64,000 nucleotides of DNA from assembly GCA_045560765.1 (NCBI GenBank), contig JBJKZD010000007.1, positions 124,001-188,000 of the forward strand. The letters are read 5' to 3'. A program made the position numbers and the translations under genes. Numbering within the stretch: the first letter of the stretch is position 1; every line of letters starts with the position of its first letter. The notes beneath the pieces were generated by a model. That model saw only the letters and a list, made by a program, of their open reading frames with translations, ran no database searches and was not told where the DNA came from. Of the stretch, positions 1 through 9,666 are shown piece after piece. The stretch is from UBA9926 sp913064795 (lineage in GTDB: Bacteria; Pseudomonadota; Gammaproteobacteria; Pseudomonadales; Azotimanducaceae).

Positions 1-102
1 AACCTCCGCGCGCTGAACCCCAATGGCGGCACTCATGACGCTGAGCATGACCTGAAAAAAAGAAGGTTTTGACGGGTTAGAATCTCGGTCGGTGTTTTTC
101 AT
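1..102 (-). CDS. DUF2970 family small membrane protein (5' part only)
   Basis: The frame opens with ATG at 102 on the minus strand and runs off the left edge after 34 codons without a stop. The visible peptide has a charged, polar N-terminus followed by SFFQVMLSVMSAAIGVQ, which matches the start of DUF2970 proteins: short single-membrane-segment proteins of about 60-70 residues in proteobacteria, function unknown. It lies downstream of metH on the same strand, 92 bp after the metH stop, so it may be read from the metH promoter. The family call rests on a short fragment remembered from family features. Confidence 0.6.
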   Translation of the reverse strand, partial: MKNTDRDSNPSKPSFFQVMLSVMSAAIGVQRAEV

Positions 103-194
103 AGCGGGTTTAAGGCAGGGACCTGACCGGCATTAAATCAGCCGTGCTTGGGATAGGCAAGGTATCCTGGTCTATGTCTAGATTGACGAGCGAG

Positions 195-3100
195 CTAGCG
201 ACCCACAAGGTTGGGTCTTAGCCAACGCTCTGCAACCTCCAAGTCCCATTCTTTTCGCTGGGCGTAGTCAATCACTTGATCTTGCCCTATTTTTCCGAGC
301 CCGAAGTATTGTGACTCTGGATGAGAAAAGTAAAAGCCACTGACCGAAGCGGCGGGAGTCATCGCATAGTTTTCAGTCAGACTGACCTCAATTGCGGTTT
401 CCGCATCCAGCATTGTGAACAAGGTCCGCTTTTCAGTGTGATCGGGACAGGCAGGGTAACCCGGCGCCGGCCGAATGCCTTGATAACGCTCTTTGATCAA
501 GTCGGTTGCATCGAAGGTTTCGTCGGGTGCATAGCCCCAATACTGAGTTCTAACAAGGTGATGAAGATACTCCGCAGCGGCTTCGGCTAACCTGTCTGCA
601 AGCGCTTTAATGAGAATGCTGTTGTAGTCATCGTGGTCGTTGTCAAACACAGCGACAAGCGCGTCGAGACCGATGCCGGCGGTGACGACGAATCCTCCGA
701 GGTAATCTTGGGGCCCAGAGGTTGGTGCAATGAAGTCGCTGAGACATAGATTGGGTTTGCCATTGGGTTTGTCTGTCTGCTGCCGGAGGTGATGCAGGTG
801 ATAGGCAGCGGTTGTGCGGCCCTCATCCTTGTAAACAACCAGGTCATCTCCGTTGGACTGGGCAGGCCAGAACCCGAACACAGCAGCGGCTTGCAGGGAT
901 TGATCAGCGATGAGTTTGGTCATCAATTGTTGGGCATCGTTAAAGAGCTCTAGCGCGGATTCGCCAACGATAGGGTCGCTTAAAATTTCAGGATACTTGC
1001 CGGCGAGCTCCCAGGTGATGAAAAAAGGTGTCCAGTCAATATAAGGAACCAACGTCTCAAGCGGGATCGAGAGCGTTGTCTGGCTGTGTAGGTGTTCAGG
1101 ACGTGGGGGATTGTAGTGTTGCCAGTCGATGATCGGTTTATTGTTCTGGGCAGAAGGAAACGGTTTGAGTTTTGTTTTGGCCGAACGGTTCTTATTTCGC
1201 TCGCGAATCATGTCGTACTCCGCCGCTATTTCGGCGGTTAACTTGGGCTTTTCGTCCTCAGATAGCAGGCGGCTGGCGACGCCGACCGCGCGTGAGGCGT
1301 CTGAGACGTAAATGGTTGCATCGTTATGGTAGCAAGGATCGATTTTGACCGACGTGTGCGCCTTCGAGGTAGTCGCGCCGCCAATCAGGAGGGGTAACTT
1401 GAAGTCTTGTCGCTGCATTTCACTGGCCAAGGTGACCATCTCGTCTAGGGACGGAGTGATCAGTCCCGAGAGCCCGATGATGTCCACCTCATGTTCTCTC
1501 GCAGCACTGAGGATTCGATCGGCCGGAACCATGACGCCCAGATCGATGACGTCGTAATTGTTGCATTGGAGCACAACCCCCACGATGTTCTTGCCAATAT
1601 CATGAACGTCGCCTTTTACTGTTGCCATTAAAATACGACCTTTGGCTTTAGCCTCGCCGCTCTTCTCGGCCTCGATGTAAGGCACCAGATGGGCGACGGC
1701 TTGTTTCATGACTCTCGCGCTTTTTACCACCTGAGGAAGAAACATTTTGCCAGCACCAAAAAGATCACCCACCCGATTCATCCCGTCCATGAGCGGCCCT
1801 TCAATGACTGAGATGGGACGATCAGCGCCGAGCCGCGCTTCTTCAGTATCTTCGACGATATATTGATTGATGCCTTTTATAAGCGCATGTGCAAGCCGTT
1901 CTTCGACAGGGTTTTCTCGCCAACTGAGGTCGGCAGTTTGAGATTGACTGCCCTTCCCTGAGTGACGCTCAGCCATCTCAATGAGACGCTCCGTGGCGTC
2001 CGGATCTCGGTTGAAAATGACGTCTTCAATGCGATCCCTGAGATCCTTGGGGACCTCTTCGAAAATGGCGAGCTGGCCGGCGTTGACGATACCCATGGTA
2101 AGGCCAGACTGAATGGCGTGGTAAAGAAAGACGGCGTGAATGGCTTCTCTGACGTGGTTGTTGCCCCTAAAGGAAAAAGAGACATTGCTGATGCCGCCAG
2201 AAATTTTTGCGCCGGGTAAATGCGTTTTGATGTATTGGCAGGCTTCGATGAAATCTCGGCCGTACAGCGCGTGCTCTTCAATGCCCGTTGCAACTGCGAA
2301 AACATTCGGGTCAAAAATAATGTCCTCGGAGGCAAAGCCAACCGTGTTGACGAGCAGGTCGTAACTCCGCTGGCAGATTTGTTGCTTACGAGCGAGGTTG
2401 TCGGCTTGGCCTGTCTCATCAAAAGCCATCACAACCACCGCGGCGCCGTATTTCTTGCATAAACGCGCCTGGGCCATAAACTCCGCTTCACCGGCTTTAA
2501 GGCTGATCGAATTAACGATGCTTTTGCCTTGAATGCAGCGCAAGCCGGATTCGATAATTTCCCATTTGGATGAGTCCACCATAATCGGGACCCTGCTGAT
2601 GTCCGGTTCGGAGGCAATCAGGTGTAGAAAACGCACCATCGCAGCTTCGGAGTCGAGCATCCCTTCATCCATATTAATATCGATGATCTGGGCGCCATTA
2701 TTGACCTGGTCTTGGGCGACCTGCAGCGCTGACTCAAAGTCCTCTTCCCGAATCAGCCGAGCGAATTTGGCAGAGCCCGTGACATTGGTTCTCTCACCGA
2801 CATTAACGAACAGTGAATCTGAATCAATTCTAAAAGGTTCTAACCCGGATAAAAGCATGCTCTCGGAGGCGGGTTTAGGTACCCGGGGGGAATGAGACTT
2901 CGCCAATTCAGAGAAAGCGGCGATGTGCTCGGTGGTCGTCCCGCAGCATCCGCCAATGATATTAATCAATCCATCATCTAAGTAGCTTTGAATGGATGCG
3001 ACCATCGCCTCGACGGTTTCATCGTATTCACCGAACTCGTTGGGCAAGCCTCGGTTGGGATAGGCGCTAACAAAACAATCGGCGAATTGACCGATGTCAC

Positions 3101-3872
3101 GGATGTGGGCTCGAAGCTCATCGGCCCCGAGTGCACAATTGAAACCTACGCTGACTGGATCAGCATGGCGTATAGAGGCCCAAAAGGCTTCCGACGTTTG
3201 ACCCGATAGAAGGCGTCCGCTGGCATCTGTGATTGTGCCCGAAATCATGATGGGCATTTCATAACCCGTGGTTTCAAAATGTGACAGTGCAGCAAAGATT
3301 GCAGCCTTGGCATTGAGCACATCAAAAATGGTCTCGATCAAAAGAATATCTGCCCCCGCATCTGCTAGCGCTCGAATCGCGAGGCCATAGTCTTGTACCA
3401 GCGCCTCAAAATCGATATTGCGAAAACCCGGATCGTTGACATCAGGTGATAAACTGGCGGATCGGGTAGTGGGTCCAATGGCCCCGGCAACGTAACACTT
3501 TCTATCGGGTTGGCTGCGATGTAACTTTTCTATGGCGCGTTGGGCGACCTTGACGGACTCATAATTGAGCTCATAGACCAGATCCTCGGTACCAAAATCT
3601 GACTGGGAAACGATGTTGGCGGTAAACGTATTCGTCTCAATGATATCGGCGCCTGCGATCAAATAATCAAGGTGGATCTTCTCGATAATTTCGGGTCGCG
3701 TTAGCGTCAGGAGTTCATTGTTACCTTTCAGGTCGATCGAGTGATCAAGAAAACGATCCCCCCTAAAGTCTGACTCGTTCAGGTCCAAGGCCTGAATGGC
3801 GGTCCCCATGGCACCATCCATCACTAGGATGTGTTGAGAAAGGTGTTTTTTTAAGGACTGAACGCTTGTCAT
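195..3872 (-). CDS. metH: Cobalamin-dependent methionine synthase
   Basis: Transfers a methyl group from 5-methyltetrahydrofolate via cobalamin to homocysteine, giving methionine; cytosolic. The protein has about 1225 residues, the full MetH length, with all modules in order: homocysteine domain with its zinc cysteines (GFNCALG near 250, GGCCGT near 310), pterin-binding domain (VNVGERTNVTGSAKF near 360), the cap and B12 domains with the cobalamin-ligating GDVHDIGKN near 760, and the SAM-binding reactivation domain with RPAPGYPACPDH near 1160. A GTG nine bases further upstream (3881) could also start it; I prefer the ATG at 3872. Neither has a clear Shine-Dalgarno. It is transcribed divergently from nfuA. 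I saw no cobalamin or SAM riboswitch signature upstream. Confidence 0.97.
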   Translation of the reverse strand: MTSVQSLKKHLSQHILVMDGAMGTAIQALDLNESDFRGDRFLDHSIDLKGNNELLTLTRPEIIEKIHLDYLIAGADIIETNTFTANIVSQSDFGTEDLVYELNYESVKVAQRAIEKLHRSQPDRKCYVAGAIGPTTRSASLSPDVNDPGFRNIDFEALVQDYGLAIRALADAGADILLIETIFDVLNAKAAIFAALSHFETTGYEMPIMISGTITDASGRLLSGQTSEAFWASIRHADPVSVGFNCALGADELRAHIRDIGQFADCFVSAYPNRGLPNEFGEYDETVEAMVASIQSYLDDGLINIIGGCCGTTTEHIAAFSELAKSHSPRVPKPASESMLLSGLEPFRIDSDSLFVNVGERTNVTGSAKFARLIREEDFESALQVAQDQVNNGAQIIDINMDEGMLDSEAAMVRFLHLIASEPDISRVPIMVDSSKWEIIESGLRCIQGKSIVNSISLKAGEAEFMAQARLCKKYGAAVVVMAFDETGQADNLARKQQICQRSYDLLVNTVGFASEDIIFDPNVFAVATGIEEHALYGRDFIEACQYIKTHLPGAKISGGISNVSFSFRGNNHVREAIHAVFLYHAIQSGLTMGIVNAGQLAIFEEVPKDLRDRIEDVIFNRDPDATERLIEMAERHSGKGSQSQTADLSWRENPVEERLAHALIKGINQYIVEDTEEARLGADRPISVIEGPLMDGMNRVGDLFGAGKMFLPQVVKSARVMKQAVAHLVPYIEAEKSGEAKAKGRILMATVKGDVHDIGKNIVGVVLQCNNYDVIDLGVMVPADRILSAAREHEVDIIGLSGLITPSLDEMVTLASEMQRQDFKLPLLIGGATTSKAHTSVKIDPCYHNDATIYVSDASRAVGVASRLLSEDEKPKLTAEIAAEYDMIRERNKNRSAKTKLKPFPSAQNNKPIIDWQHYNPPRPEHLHSQTTLSIPLETLVPYIDWTPFFITWELAGKYPEILSDPIVGESALELFNDAQQLMTKLIADQSLQAAAVFGFWPAQSNGDDLVVYKDEGRTTAAYHLHHLRQQTDKPNGKPNLCLSDFIAPTSGPQDYLGGFVVTAGIGLDALVAVFDNDHDDYNSILIKALADRLAEAAAEYLHHLVRTQYWGYAPDETFDATDLIKERYQGIRPAPGYPACPDHTEKRTLFTMLDAETAIEVSLTENYAMTPAASVSGFYFSHPESQYFGLGKIGQDQVIDYAQRKEWDLEVAERWLRPNLVGR

Positions 3873-4185
3873 GTGGGTCACGAGATTTCGCTATCTGGGG
3901 TTGGGATCTATGATATCAAAGCCTGAGGATGAACCATTTGAAGATGCTTCGGGTCCGACTTGAAGAAGGCTCATAGTTAGGGGCGGGGTCTGCGGACTAT
4001 TTTGCGGGATTTGGTCTTCGGTCTGGCCAAGGATCCGGTATCTCTGTTCACGAATCTTGTCTTCGCTAGCGTGGGACCGACTAAGCCAGTATCATAGTAG
4101 GCGTCTAATCGACATAAAAAATCGTAGATAAGTCGGGTTAGGCAAAAACCGCAAGCACTGCAACAAAAAAAATGGTGAAAGACTT
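3873..4185. other. Divergent intergenic region between metH and nfuA
   Basis: About 310 bp separates the divergent metH and nfuA starts, so promoters for both should lie here. I see no convincing -35/-10 pair, no inverted repeat long enough for an operator, and none of the conserved boxes of cobalamin, SAM or SAH riboswitches. The part next to nfuA is A-rich. A weak ribosome site (GGTGAAAG) precedes the nfuA ATG. Confidence 0.4.
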
Positions 4186-4764
4186 ATGGTAGAGATAACA
4201 GAGTCGGCTCAGGCTTACCTGGCGGGTTTGCTTTCAAAGCAAGACAGCGACGACGTCGGCGTGCGAATTTTTATCACTGAACCAGGGACGCCCATGGCAG
4301 AGACATGCATTGCTTATTGCCGCCCAGGCGAAGCTCAGGAAGACGACTTGCGTGTCGAATACCAAGCATTTTCCGCGTTTATCGATGCCCGTAGCGAGGC
4401 ATTCTTAGAAGATGCGATGGTCGATTATGCAGAGGATCGCATGGGTGGGCAGTTAACCATTAAAGCTCCGAATGCGAAGGTACCGAATGTGTCCCCGGAC
4501 AGCCCATTGGAAGACCAAATTAACTATGTGCTCCACAGTCAGGTTAATCCGAGCCTCGCAAGTCATGGAGGCATGGTCAGCCTTGTCGAGATTGTAGAGG
4601 AATCAGTCGCAGTGCTTCAATTTGGCGGTGGCTGTCAGGGTTGCGGCATGGTGGATGTCACGCTCAAAAATGGGGTCGAAAAAACACTGCTGGATGCGTT
4701 GCCGGCATTGTCTGAAGTTCGTGACGTTACCGATCATTCAGTGACAGAAAACGCTTATTATTGA
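4186..4764 (+). CDS. nfuA: Fe/S biogenesis protein NfuA
   Basis: Scaffold/carrier that delivers 4Fe-4S clusters to client apoproteins in the cytosol, especially under oxidative stress or iron limitation. The 192 residues match NfuA. Residues 1-95 form a degenerate A-type carrier (HesB-like) domain. Residues 105-190 form the NifU C-terminal domain with the cluster-ligating CQGC pair (C150, C153) in GGGCQGCGMVDV. It stands alone, divergent from metH and followed by about 220 bp of apparently empty sequence. The two-domain architecture is typical of gammaproteobacteria. Confidence 0.96.
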   Translation: MVEITESAQAYLAGLLSKQDSDDVGVRIFITEPGTPMAETCIAYCRPGEAQEDDLRVEYQAFSAFIDARSEAFLEDAMVDYAEDRMGGQLTIKAPNAKVPNVSPDSPLEDQINYVLHSQVNPSLASHGGMVSLVEIVEESVAVLQFGGGCQGCGMVDVTLKNGVEKTLLDALPALSEVRDVTDHSVTENAYY

Positions 4765-4985
4765 AGAATATTCTGGAGTCGCCGCGCGAGGGATCACCAA
4801 GTCGAACCCGATTACAAATCTCAAGGCCTTGAAGAGCCAAGGGGATAATGGCCTAGAGTGCCTGCAGTACAGTGCAAGCTCACTCGGGGTACGAGGTGGG
4901 CGATCCAAGGTTCGATTATAAGGGCGCAGCCGGACATCCAGTAGAGTGATATCGTATTCGTTTGAGCAACGCGGCGGAGCTTTGG

Positions 4986-5927
4986 ATGAAACCTATTTTT
5001 GGCTTACCGCTCCTTTGGGCGATCTTCACCGGAGGCATTCATGCCGCAGACCCTTCAAATTGGCGAGTAGAGGCCAAGCTTGAGATCGGGTTTGATTCCC
5101 TGAACGAAGTGAGCGGTATTAGCCGAAGCCCTCGATTTCCAAACCAGTTTTGGTTGCACAATGACAGTGGCGATTCTGCGCGGCTTTTTGCGATCGATCA
5201 AAGTGGGTCGTTACTGTTCCCCCAATTTTTGAAATTCCATGGTCAGAAGGTTGTATCGGGAACAACGCCTTGGCCTGGCTTTAAAATCGAGCTGGCAGCG
5301 AATTACGACTGGGAAGATATTGCCTCGGACGAGGATTGGATTTATATCGCAGACACGGGTAACAATGGTAACGCGCGCCGCGACCTTGGTATCTACAAAG
5401 TGCCTCAGTTTAATGCGGGTGCGGTAGAAAAAACCCGGGCAATGTCTTTCATTCCGGTGGCTTATCCTGAGCAGCATTCGTTTCCCGGGGAAAATTGGCA
5501 TTTTGATGCAGAGGCGCTGTTTGTCGACCAGGGCCAGCTGTATCTGATTACTAAACACCGGGTGGCGGGCCGCATTTCCCAGTTTGAGCCAGGAGGTAAT
5601 CTCTATCGCGTAGATTCTTCACCCCCAGCAGCGGGCGGGAAGGTCGTCAAAGTGGATAGTTCGTCTGAGCTTTTTATGGTGACGGCAGCCGACCTTTCGC
5701 CGAGCCGGGAAAAGCTGGCGGTACTGGGCTATCGAAGTCTCTGGATATTTTTGAGACCTCAAAAAGGCGATCGCTGGTTGTCTCGATTAGATCGAGTCCT
5801 TGATCTTGCGCCGTTCGAAATGGGGCAAGTCGAAGCGGTCACTTTTGTGGACGAAGACTTGTTGTGGGTGCTCAACGAAGCAGGCCAGGTGTTTGAGGTT
5901 GAGATGCCCGCGCAGTTCGGTGAGTAA
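4986..5927 (+). CDS. Putative secreted beta-propeller-like protein, unknown function
   Basis: A protein of about 313 residues. The ATG at 4986 has GGAG seven bases upstream and gives a clean Sec signal peptide (MKPIFGLPLLWAIFTGGIHA, then ADPS); an in-frame TTG at 4962 would put eight polar residues before it and is less likely. The mature part has blade-like repeats of a kind seen in extracytoplasmic propellers: EVSGISRSP, FWLHNDSGDS, WEDIASDEDWIYIADTGNNG, FDAEALFVDQGQLYLIT, QVEAVTFVDEDLLWVLNEAGQ. No catalytic motif is evident. It resembles uncharacterised propeller proteins with LHNDSGD and WEDIA blocks; the substrate is unknown. The TauE-like gene follows after 12 bp, so the two may be co-transcribed. 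Confidence 0.7.
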   Translation: MKPIFGLPLLWAIFTGGIHAADPSNWRVEAKLEIGFDSLNEVSGISRSPRFPNQFWLHNDSGDSARLFAIDQSGSLLFPQFLKFHGQKVVSGTTPWPGFKIELAANYDWEDIASDEDWIYIADTGNNGNARRDLGIYKVPQFNAGAVEKTRAMSFIPVAYPEQHSFPGENWHFDAEALFVDQGQLYLITKHRVAGRISQFEPGGNLYRVDSSPPAAGGKVVKVDSSSELFMVTAADLSPSREKLAVLGYRSLWIFLRPQKGDRWLSRLDRVLDLAPFEMGQVEAVTFVDEDLLWVLNEAGQVFEVEMPAQFGE

Positions 5928-5939
5928 ATTTAGGAGTCA

Positions 5940-6695
5940 TTGATTTTGGAGCCCCTCACCCTAGGTATTTTACTGATTGTTGGTTTGGTCAGTGGATTTA
6001 TCAATACGTTAGCGGGTGGTGGCTCGATGCTAACGTTGCCTGCGCTGATGATGATCGGCGTACCTGCTGACCTTGCTAATGGAACCAATCGATTGGCCGT
6101 GCTTGCACAATCGGTGACCGGTGCCTCCGGTTTTGATCAAGCGGGGCGTCTGGAGCGGGGCGCGATCATTGGTATTTTGGTACCGACAGTGACCGGTGCT
6201 GGAATTGGCGCTTTGGCGGCGTCTCTTATCCCGATTGAGTTTCTAAAGCCAATTTTGTTGGTGGTGATGCTGGGGGTTGCCTCGACGTTACTGTTTCCTA
6301 AACCCAAAGCTTCACCGAAGGACACAGCGTCAGAGGCAGATCGCTTGTCGTGGCAGGGATGGTTGGGTCTTTTTGGGGCTGGCCTCTATGGGGGGTTTAT
6401 TCAGGCTGGCGTTGGATTTATTTTGGTTGCGGTGTTAGCGGGTCTTTTGCACTTCGACATGGTGCGTTCAAATGCTTTGAAGTTAGTCTGCACAGGGGTA
6501 TTCAGTGGCGTCGCGCTGTGCGTCTTCGCCTTTCAAGGGCAAGTGCTCTGGATGATGGGTGCAGTACTAGCAGTGGGCTCGATGATGGGTGCGATGTTGA
6601 GTGTTCGCTTTACGATTCAAACAAGCGACGCTGCGCTGCGTCGTATTCTGTTTATAATGGTGGTTCTGAGTTGTTTTTCTGCGCTATTTATTTAG
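5940..6695 (+). CDS. TauE/SafE family membrane transporter
   Basis: An integral membrane protein of about 250 residues in the TauE/SafE (DUF81) family, whose members are thought to export sulfite, sulfoacetate or other organic anions. It has about eight hydrophobic segments in two repeated halves, each with a glycine-rich N-terminal motif: SGFINTLAGGGSMLTLPAL near residue 20 and GGFIQAGVGFILVAVLAG near 155. The start is a TTG; TTAGGAG ends three bases before the TTG at 5940 and nine before an in-frame TTG at 5946, so the latter may be the real start. The stop is seven bases before the glnS ATG. Substrate cannot be told from sequence. Confidence 0.85.
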   Translation: MILEPLTLGILLIVGLVSGFINTLAGGGSMLTLPALMMIGVPADLANGTNRLAVLAQSVTGASGFDQAGRLERGAIIGILVPTVTGAGIGALAASLIPIEFLKPILLVVMLGVASTLLFPKPKASPKDTASEADRLSWQGWLGLFGAGLYGGFIQAGVGFILVAVLAGLLHFDMVRSNALKLVCTGVFSGVALCVFAFQGQVLWMMGAVLAVGSMMGAMLSVRFTIQTSDAALRRILFIMVVLSCFSALFI

Positions 6696-6702
6696 GTTGA
6701 GT

Positions 6703-8388
6703 ATGTCAATTGAACTAGAACGTTACCCTGCAAACTTTATCAGCACGATCATTGAGGGCGATCAAGCCTCTGGCAGACATGGTGGACGGGTCAAAACACG
6801 ATTTCCCCCAGAGCCCAATGGCTATTTGCATATTGGTCACGCGAAAGCCATTTGCCTCAATTTTGGCTTGGCCAAGGATTATTCAGGTACAACCAATTTA
6901 AGGTTCGACGATACCAACCCGATCAAGGAGGACGCGGTTTATGCTGATTCGATGCGGGAAGATATCGAGTGGCTGGGGTTTACATGGGCTGAGGAAAAAA
7001 ATGCCTCGGACTATTTTGAGATTTTGTATGACTATGCGGTGCAGTTGATTCGCGATGGCAAGGCCTATGTGGATTCCTTGGATGCTGAGGCGATCCGCAG
7101 TTATCGGGGTACGCTCACAGAGCCGGGGCGCAACAGTCCTTATCGCGAACGGTCGGTCAATGAAAATATTGATCTCTTCGGGCGAATGCGAGCTGGTGAG
7201 TTTCCCGATGGTGCCCATGTTCTGAGGCTGAAGATCGATATGTCTTCTGGCAACATGAATATGCGAGACCCTAGTATCTATCGCATCCGGCACGTGCATC
7301 ATCATCGAACCGGTGATGATTGGTGTATTTATCCTCTGTACGACTACACCCATTGCATATCAGATGCCCTTGAATCGGTGACTCATTCTTTATGTGACAC
7401 CGGTTTTGAAGATCATCGGCCTTTGTACGACTGGGTGCTGGCCCAGCTAGAAGTTCCAGGACAACCTCAGCAGATTGAGTTTTCGAGGTTGAATCTACAG
7501 TACACCGTCACGAGTAAGCGCAAGTTAAAACAATTGGTTGATACCGGCCTAGTCCATGGCTGGGACGATCCTAGAATGCCGACGATTGCCGGGCTCAGAA
7601 GACGCGGGTACACCTCCGCGTCGATCCGCGATTTTTGTCGGAGAATCGGAATTACCAAAAGCGCCAACAATGTAGAACTGGCGTTGCTCGAGAGTTGTGT
7701 GCGAGAAGACCTTGAACCCTCAGCCCCGAGAGCGATGGCTGTTCTCGATCCCGTCAAATTGGTGCTCACAAATTTGTCCGAAGATGAGACGATTTGGCTT
7801 GACGTCGCGAATCACCCCAAAAACCCTGAGATGGGTGTTCGGCGGGTACCGATGACCCGCACCGTTTTCATCGACCGGGCAGATTTTAGACTTGAAGCCA
7901 ACCGCAAATACAAGCGGCTGGTTTTGCATGACGAAGTGCGACTGCGAGGAGGTTTTGTGGTTCGCGCAGACTCTGTTGTAACGGACCAAGAGGGGCAGGT
8001 GGTTGAAATCCATGGCACATATGATTCCCAGACCCTTGGCGTCAATCCCAGCGACCGGAAAATCAGAGGCGTGATCCATTGGGTTTCGGCGACGCAGCAT
8101 TCGAAGGTGTGTTTTCAAAGGTTTCAACCTTTGTTCAGTGTGCCTGCCCCGGATGCCTCAGAGACTGACTATCAGAATCTGATTAATCCTAGCTCGCTAC
8201 AGCGATTTGAGGGTGTTGTGGAGGTGAGTGTCGAGGACAAGCCTGAGGGTACGCGATTTCAATTTGAACGAGAGGGATACTTCATACGTGATCCTGAACC
8301 ATCGGAGCAGGGACTCGTCTGTTTTAATGAAATCGTCGGCTTGAGAGACTCTTGGGCAAAAATGCTTCAGAGCGACAAGGCCTCTTGA
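6703..8388 (+). CDS. glnS: Glutaminyl-tRNA synthetase
   Basis: Charges tRNA-Gln with glutamine in the cytosol. The 561 residues match the proteobacterial enzyme. The class I HIGH signature is at residues 43-46 in PPEPNGYLHIGHAK, and the KMSKS-equivalent loop is VTSKRKLKQL near 268. The C-terminal half carries the beta-barrel anticodon-binding domains. The ATG at 6703 has AGG six bases upstream and is preferred over a TTG at 6697. A genuine GlnRS implies that Gln-tRNA is made directly rather than only by transamidation. It closely follows the TauE-like gene, probably without functional connection. Confidence 0.97.
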   Translation: MSIELERYPANFISTIIEGDQASGRHGGRVKTRFPPEPNGYLHIGHAKAICLNFGLAKDYSGTTNLRFDDTNPIKEDAVYADSMREDIEWLGFTWAEEKNASDYFEILYDYAVQLIRDGKAYVDSLDAEAIRSYRGTLTEPGRNSPYRERSVNENIDLFGRMRAGEFPDGAHVLRLKIDMSSGNMNMRDPSIYRIRHVHHHRTGDDWCIYPLYDYTHCISDALESVTHSLCDTGFEDHRPLYDWVLAQLEVPGQPQQIEFSRLNLQYTVTSKRKLKQLVDTGLVHGWDDPRMPTIAGLRRRGYTSASIRDFCRRIGITKSANNVELALLESCVREDLEPSAPRAMAVLDPVKLVLTNLSEDETIWLDVANHPKNPEMGVRRVPMTRTVFIDRADFRLEANRKYKRLVLHDEVRLRGGFVVRADSVVTDQEGQVVEIHGTYDSQTLGVNPSDRKIRGVIHWVSATQHSKVCFQRFQPLFSVPAPDASETDYQNLINPSSLQRFEGVVEVSVEDKPEGTRFQFEREGYFIRDPEPSEQGLVCFNEIVGLRDSWAKMLQSDKAS

Positions 8389-8455
8389 TGGGCGCCACGA
8401 CTTTGGCGAAGGGGTAGCCGGGTCAGATGCGCGCCCTATTGATGAGGGTTCAAGG

Positions 8456-9421
8456 GTGACCCCGCTCGACGCTGAAGCGGTCAAGCAGGCCGCGAGCCGA
8501 ATTGAGGGGTTGGTAGAGCGGACCCCTGTGATTTCCAACCTTGAAATAGATCAGCTTTTAGGCTGTAAAGTTTTCTTTAAAGGGGAACACTTGCAGCCCG
8601 GTGGTGCCTTTAAAGTTCGTGGCGCGACCAACATGGTTTTTGCCCAGTCTGCTTCGACCTTAAATGCCGGTGTCTGCACCCACTCTTCAGGCAACCACGG
8701 CGCAGCCCTCGCTCGGGCTGCAGAGCACCGCGGTTGCTCTGCAACCATTGTAATGCCGATGGATGCGAGTGCTGTAAAGCGGCAGAGGGTGCTTGATTTT
8801 GGCGGTGATCTGATTGAGTGCGAAAAAGGCCAGTTGGCAAGAGAGGCGACACTCCGCGAAGTGCAGCGACGCACGGGTGCGCTGTTTGTGCCGCCCTTTG
8901 ATCATCCTCTCATTATCGCCGGACAAGGCACCGCATTTTTAGAGCTGAAAACCCAGGTTCCCTCGCTCGATGCCTTGGTTGTACCTGTTGGTGGTGGGGG
9001 GTTGCTGGCGGGGAGCTGTTTGATCGGTGACTCAACACAAATCTTTGGTGCAGAGCCTTCGGGTGCCGATGATGCCCATCGATCTTTTAAGACTGGGGTG
9101 CGTGTCCAAGACCATACGCCTAATACAATTTGCGATGGGTTGCAGACGACATTGGGAAAGCTCAATTTTGAGATCATCATTGAACACGCGACCGATATTT
9201 TGTTGGCCTCTGAGACGATGATTTTGACGGCGATGCAGTTAATCTGGCAGGCCACAGGGCACTGGGTAGAGCCCAGCAGTGCGGTTGCGCTTGCGGTTGT
9301 CATGATGCATCGGGAATTGTTCGAAGGTCAGCGGGTGGGTGTGATTTTAACCGGCGGCAACATCGACGTGCCGCGCTTGCGTTCCCAATTCGTTCCCGAA
9401 ACGAGTCAAACCACCGGCTGA
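8456..9421 (+). CDS. PLP-dependent threonine/serine dehydratase-like enzyme
   Basis: A fold-type II PLP enzyme of 321 residues resembling catabolic threonine ammonia-lyase and serine racemase. The Schiff-base lysine is K53 in GGAFKVRGATN, a substrate loop SSGNHGAALA follows near 80, and the phosphate-binding glycine loop is PVGGGGLLAG near 180. The length equals the short single-domain type without the C-terminal ACT-like regulatory domain of biosynthetic IlvA, so isoleucine feedback is not expected. The start is GTG at 8456, 67 bp after glnS. Likely reaction: dehydration/deamination of L-threonine or serine; racemase activity is also possible. Confidence 0.88.
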   Translation: MTPLDAEAVKQAASRIEGLVERTPVISNLEIDQLLGCKVFFKGEHLQPGGAFKVRGATNMVFAQSASTLNAGVCTHSSGNHGAALARAAEHRGCSATIVMPMDASAVKRQRVLDFGGDLIECEKGQLAREATLREVQRRTGALFVPPFDHPLIIAGQGTAFLELKTQVPSLDALVVPVGGGGLLAGSCLIGDSTQIFGAEPSGADDAHRSFKTGVRVQDHTPNTICDGLQTTLGKLNFEIIIEHATDILLASETMILTAMQLIWQATGHWVEPSSAVALAVVMMHRELFEGQRVGVILTGGNIDVPRLRSQFVPETSQTTG

Positions 9422-9462
9422 ACGGATTTTGATCCAATCAATGGTCAGAGAAGGAGCCGCCC

Positions 9463-9666
9463 ATGCAGCTGACTGCGAATAAACTAAATTGTCCTTACTG
9501 TGCAGCGAGGATAGAAATGCTGATCGATGAAAGTTCGCCGGATCAGCAATACATCGAAGATTGTGAAGTTTGTTGTCGACCCATTGTCGTCACCACACAG
9601 GTCTCGAGCTTGGGTGAGTGTGAAGTGCTTCTGCAGGATGAAAATGAGGCGCTCTTTCAGGGTTAG
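9463..9666 (+). CDS. CPXCG-motif cysteine-rich small protein
   Basis: A 67-residue cytosolic protein with two metal-knuckle pairs, CPYC (C10, C13) and CEVC (C34, C37), separated by about 20 residues. This is the pattern of the CPXCG-motif zinc-ribbon-like family found in many gammaproteobacteria, function unknown. The start ATG follows AAGGAG (about 9451-9456). The last four bases overlap the 3' end of the convergent dipeptidase gene. Confidence 0.85.
   Translation: MQLTANKLNCPYCAARIEMLIDESSPDQQYIEDCEVCCRPIVVTTQVSSLGECEVLLQDENEALFQG

Noticed and set aside
3873..4185. Cobalamin, SAM or SAH riboswitch upstream of metH
   Set aside because: I looked for the conserved boxes on the minus strand and found none.
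4905..4945. GGTTCGATTA as a tRNA T-arm
   Set aside because: No matching anticodon arm, acceptor stem or CCA region surrounds it.
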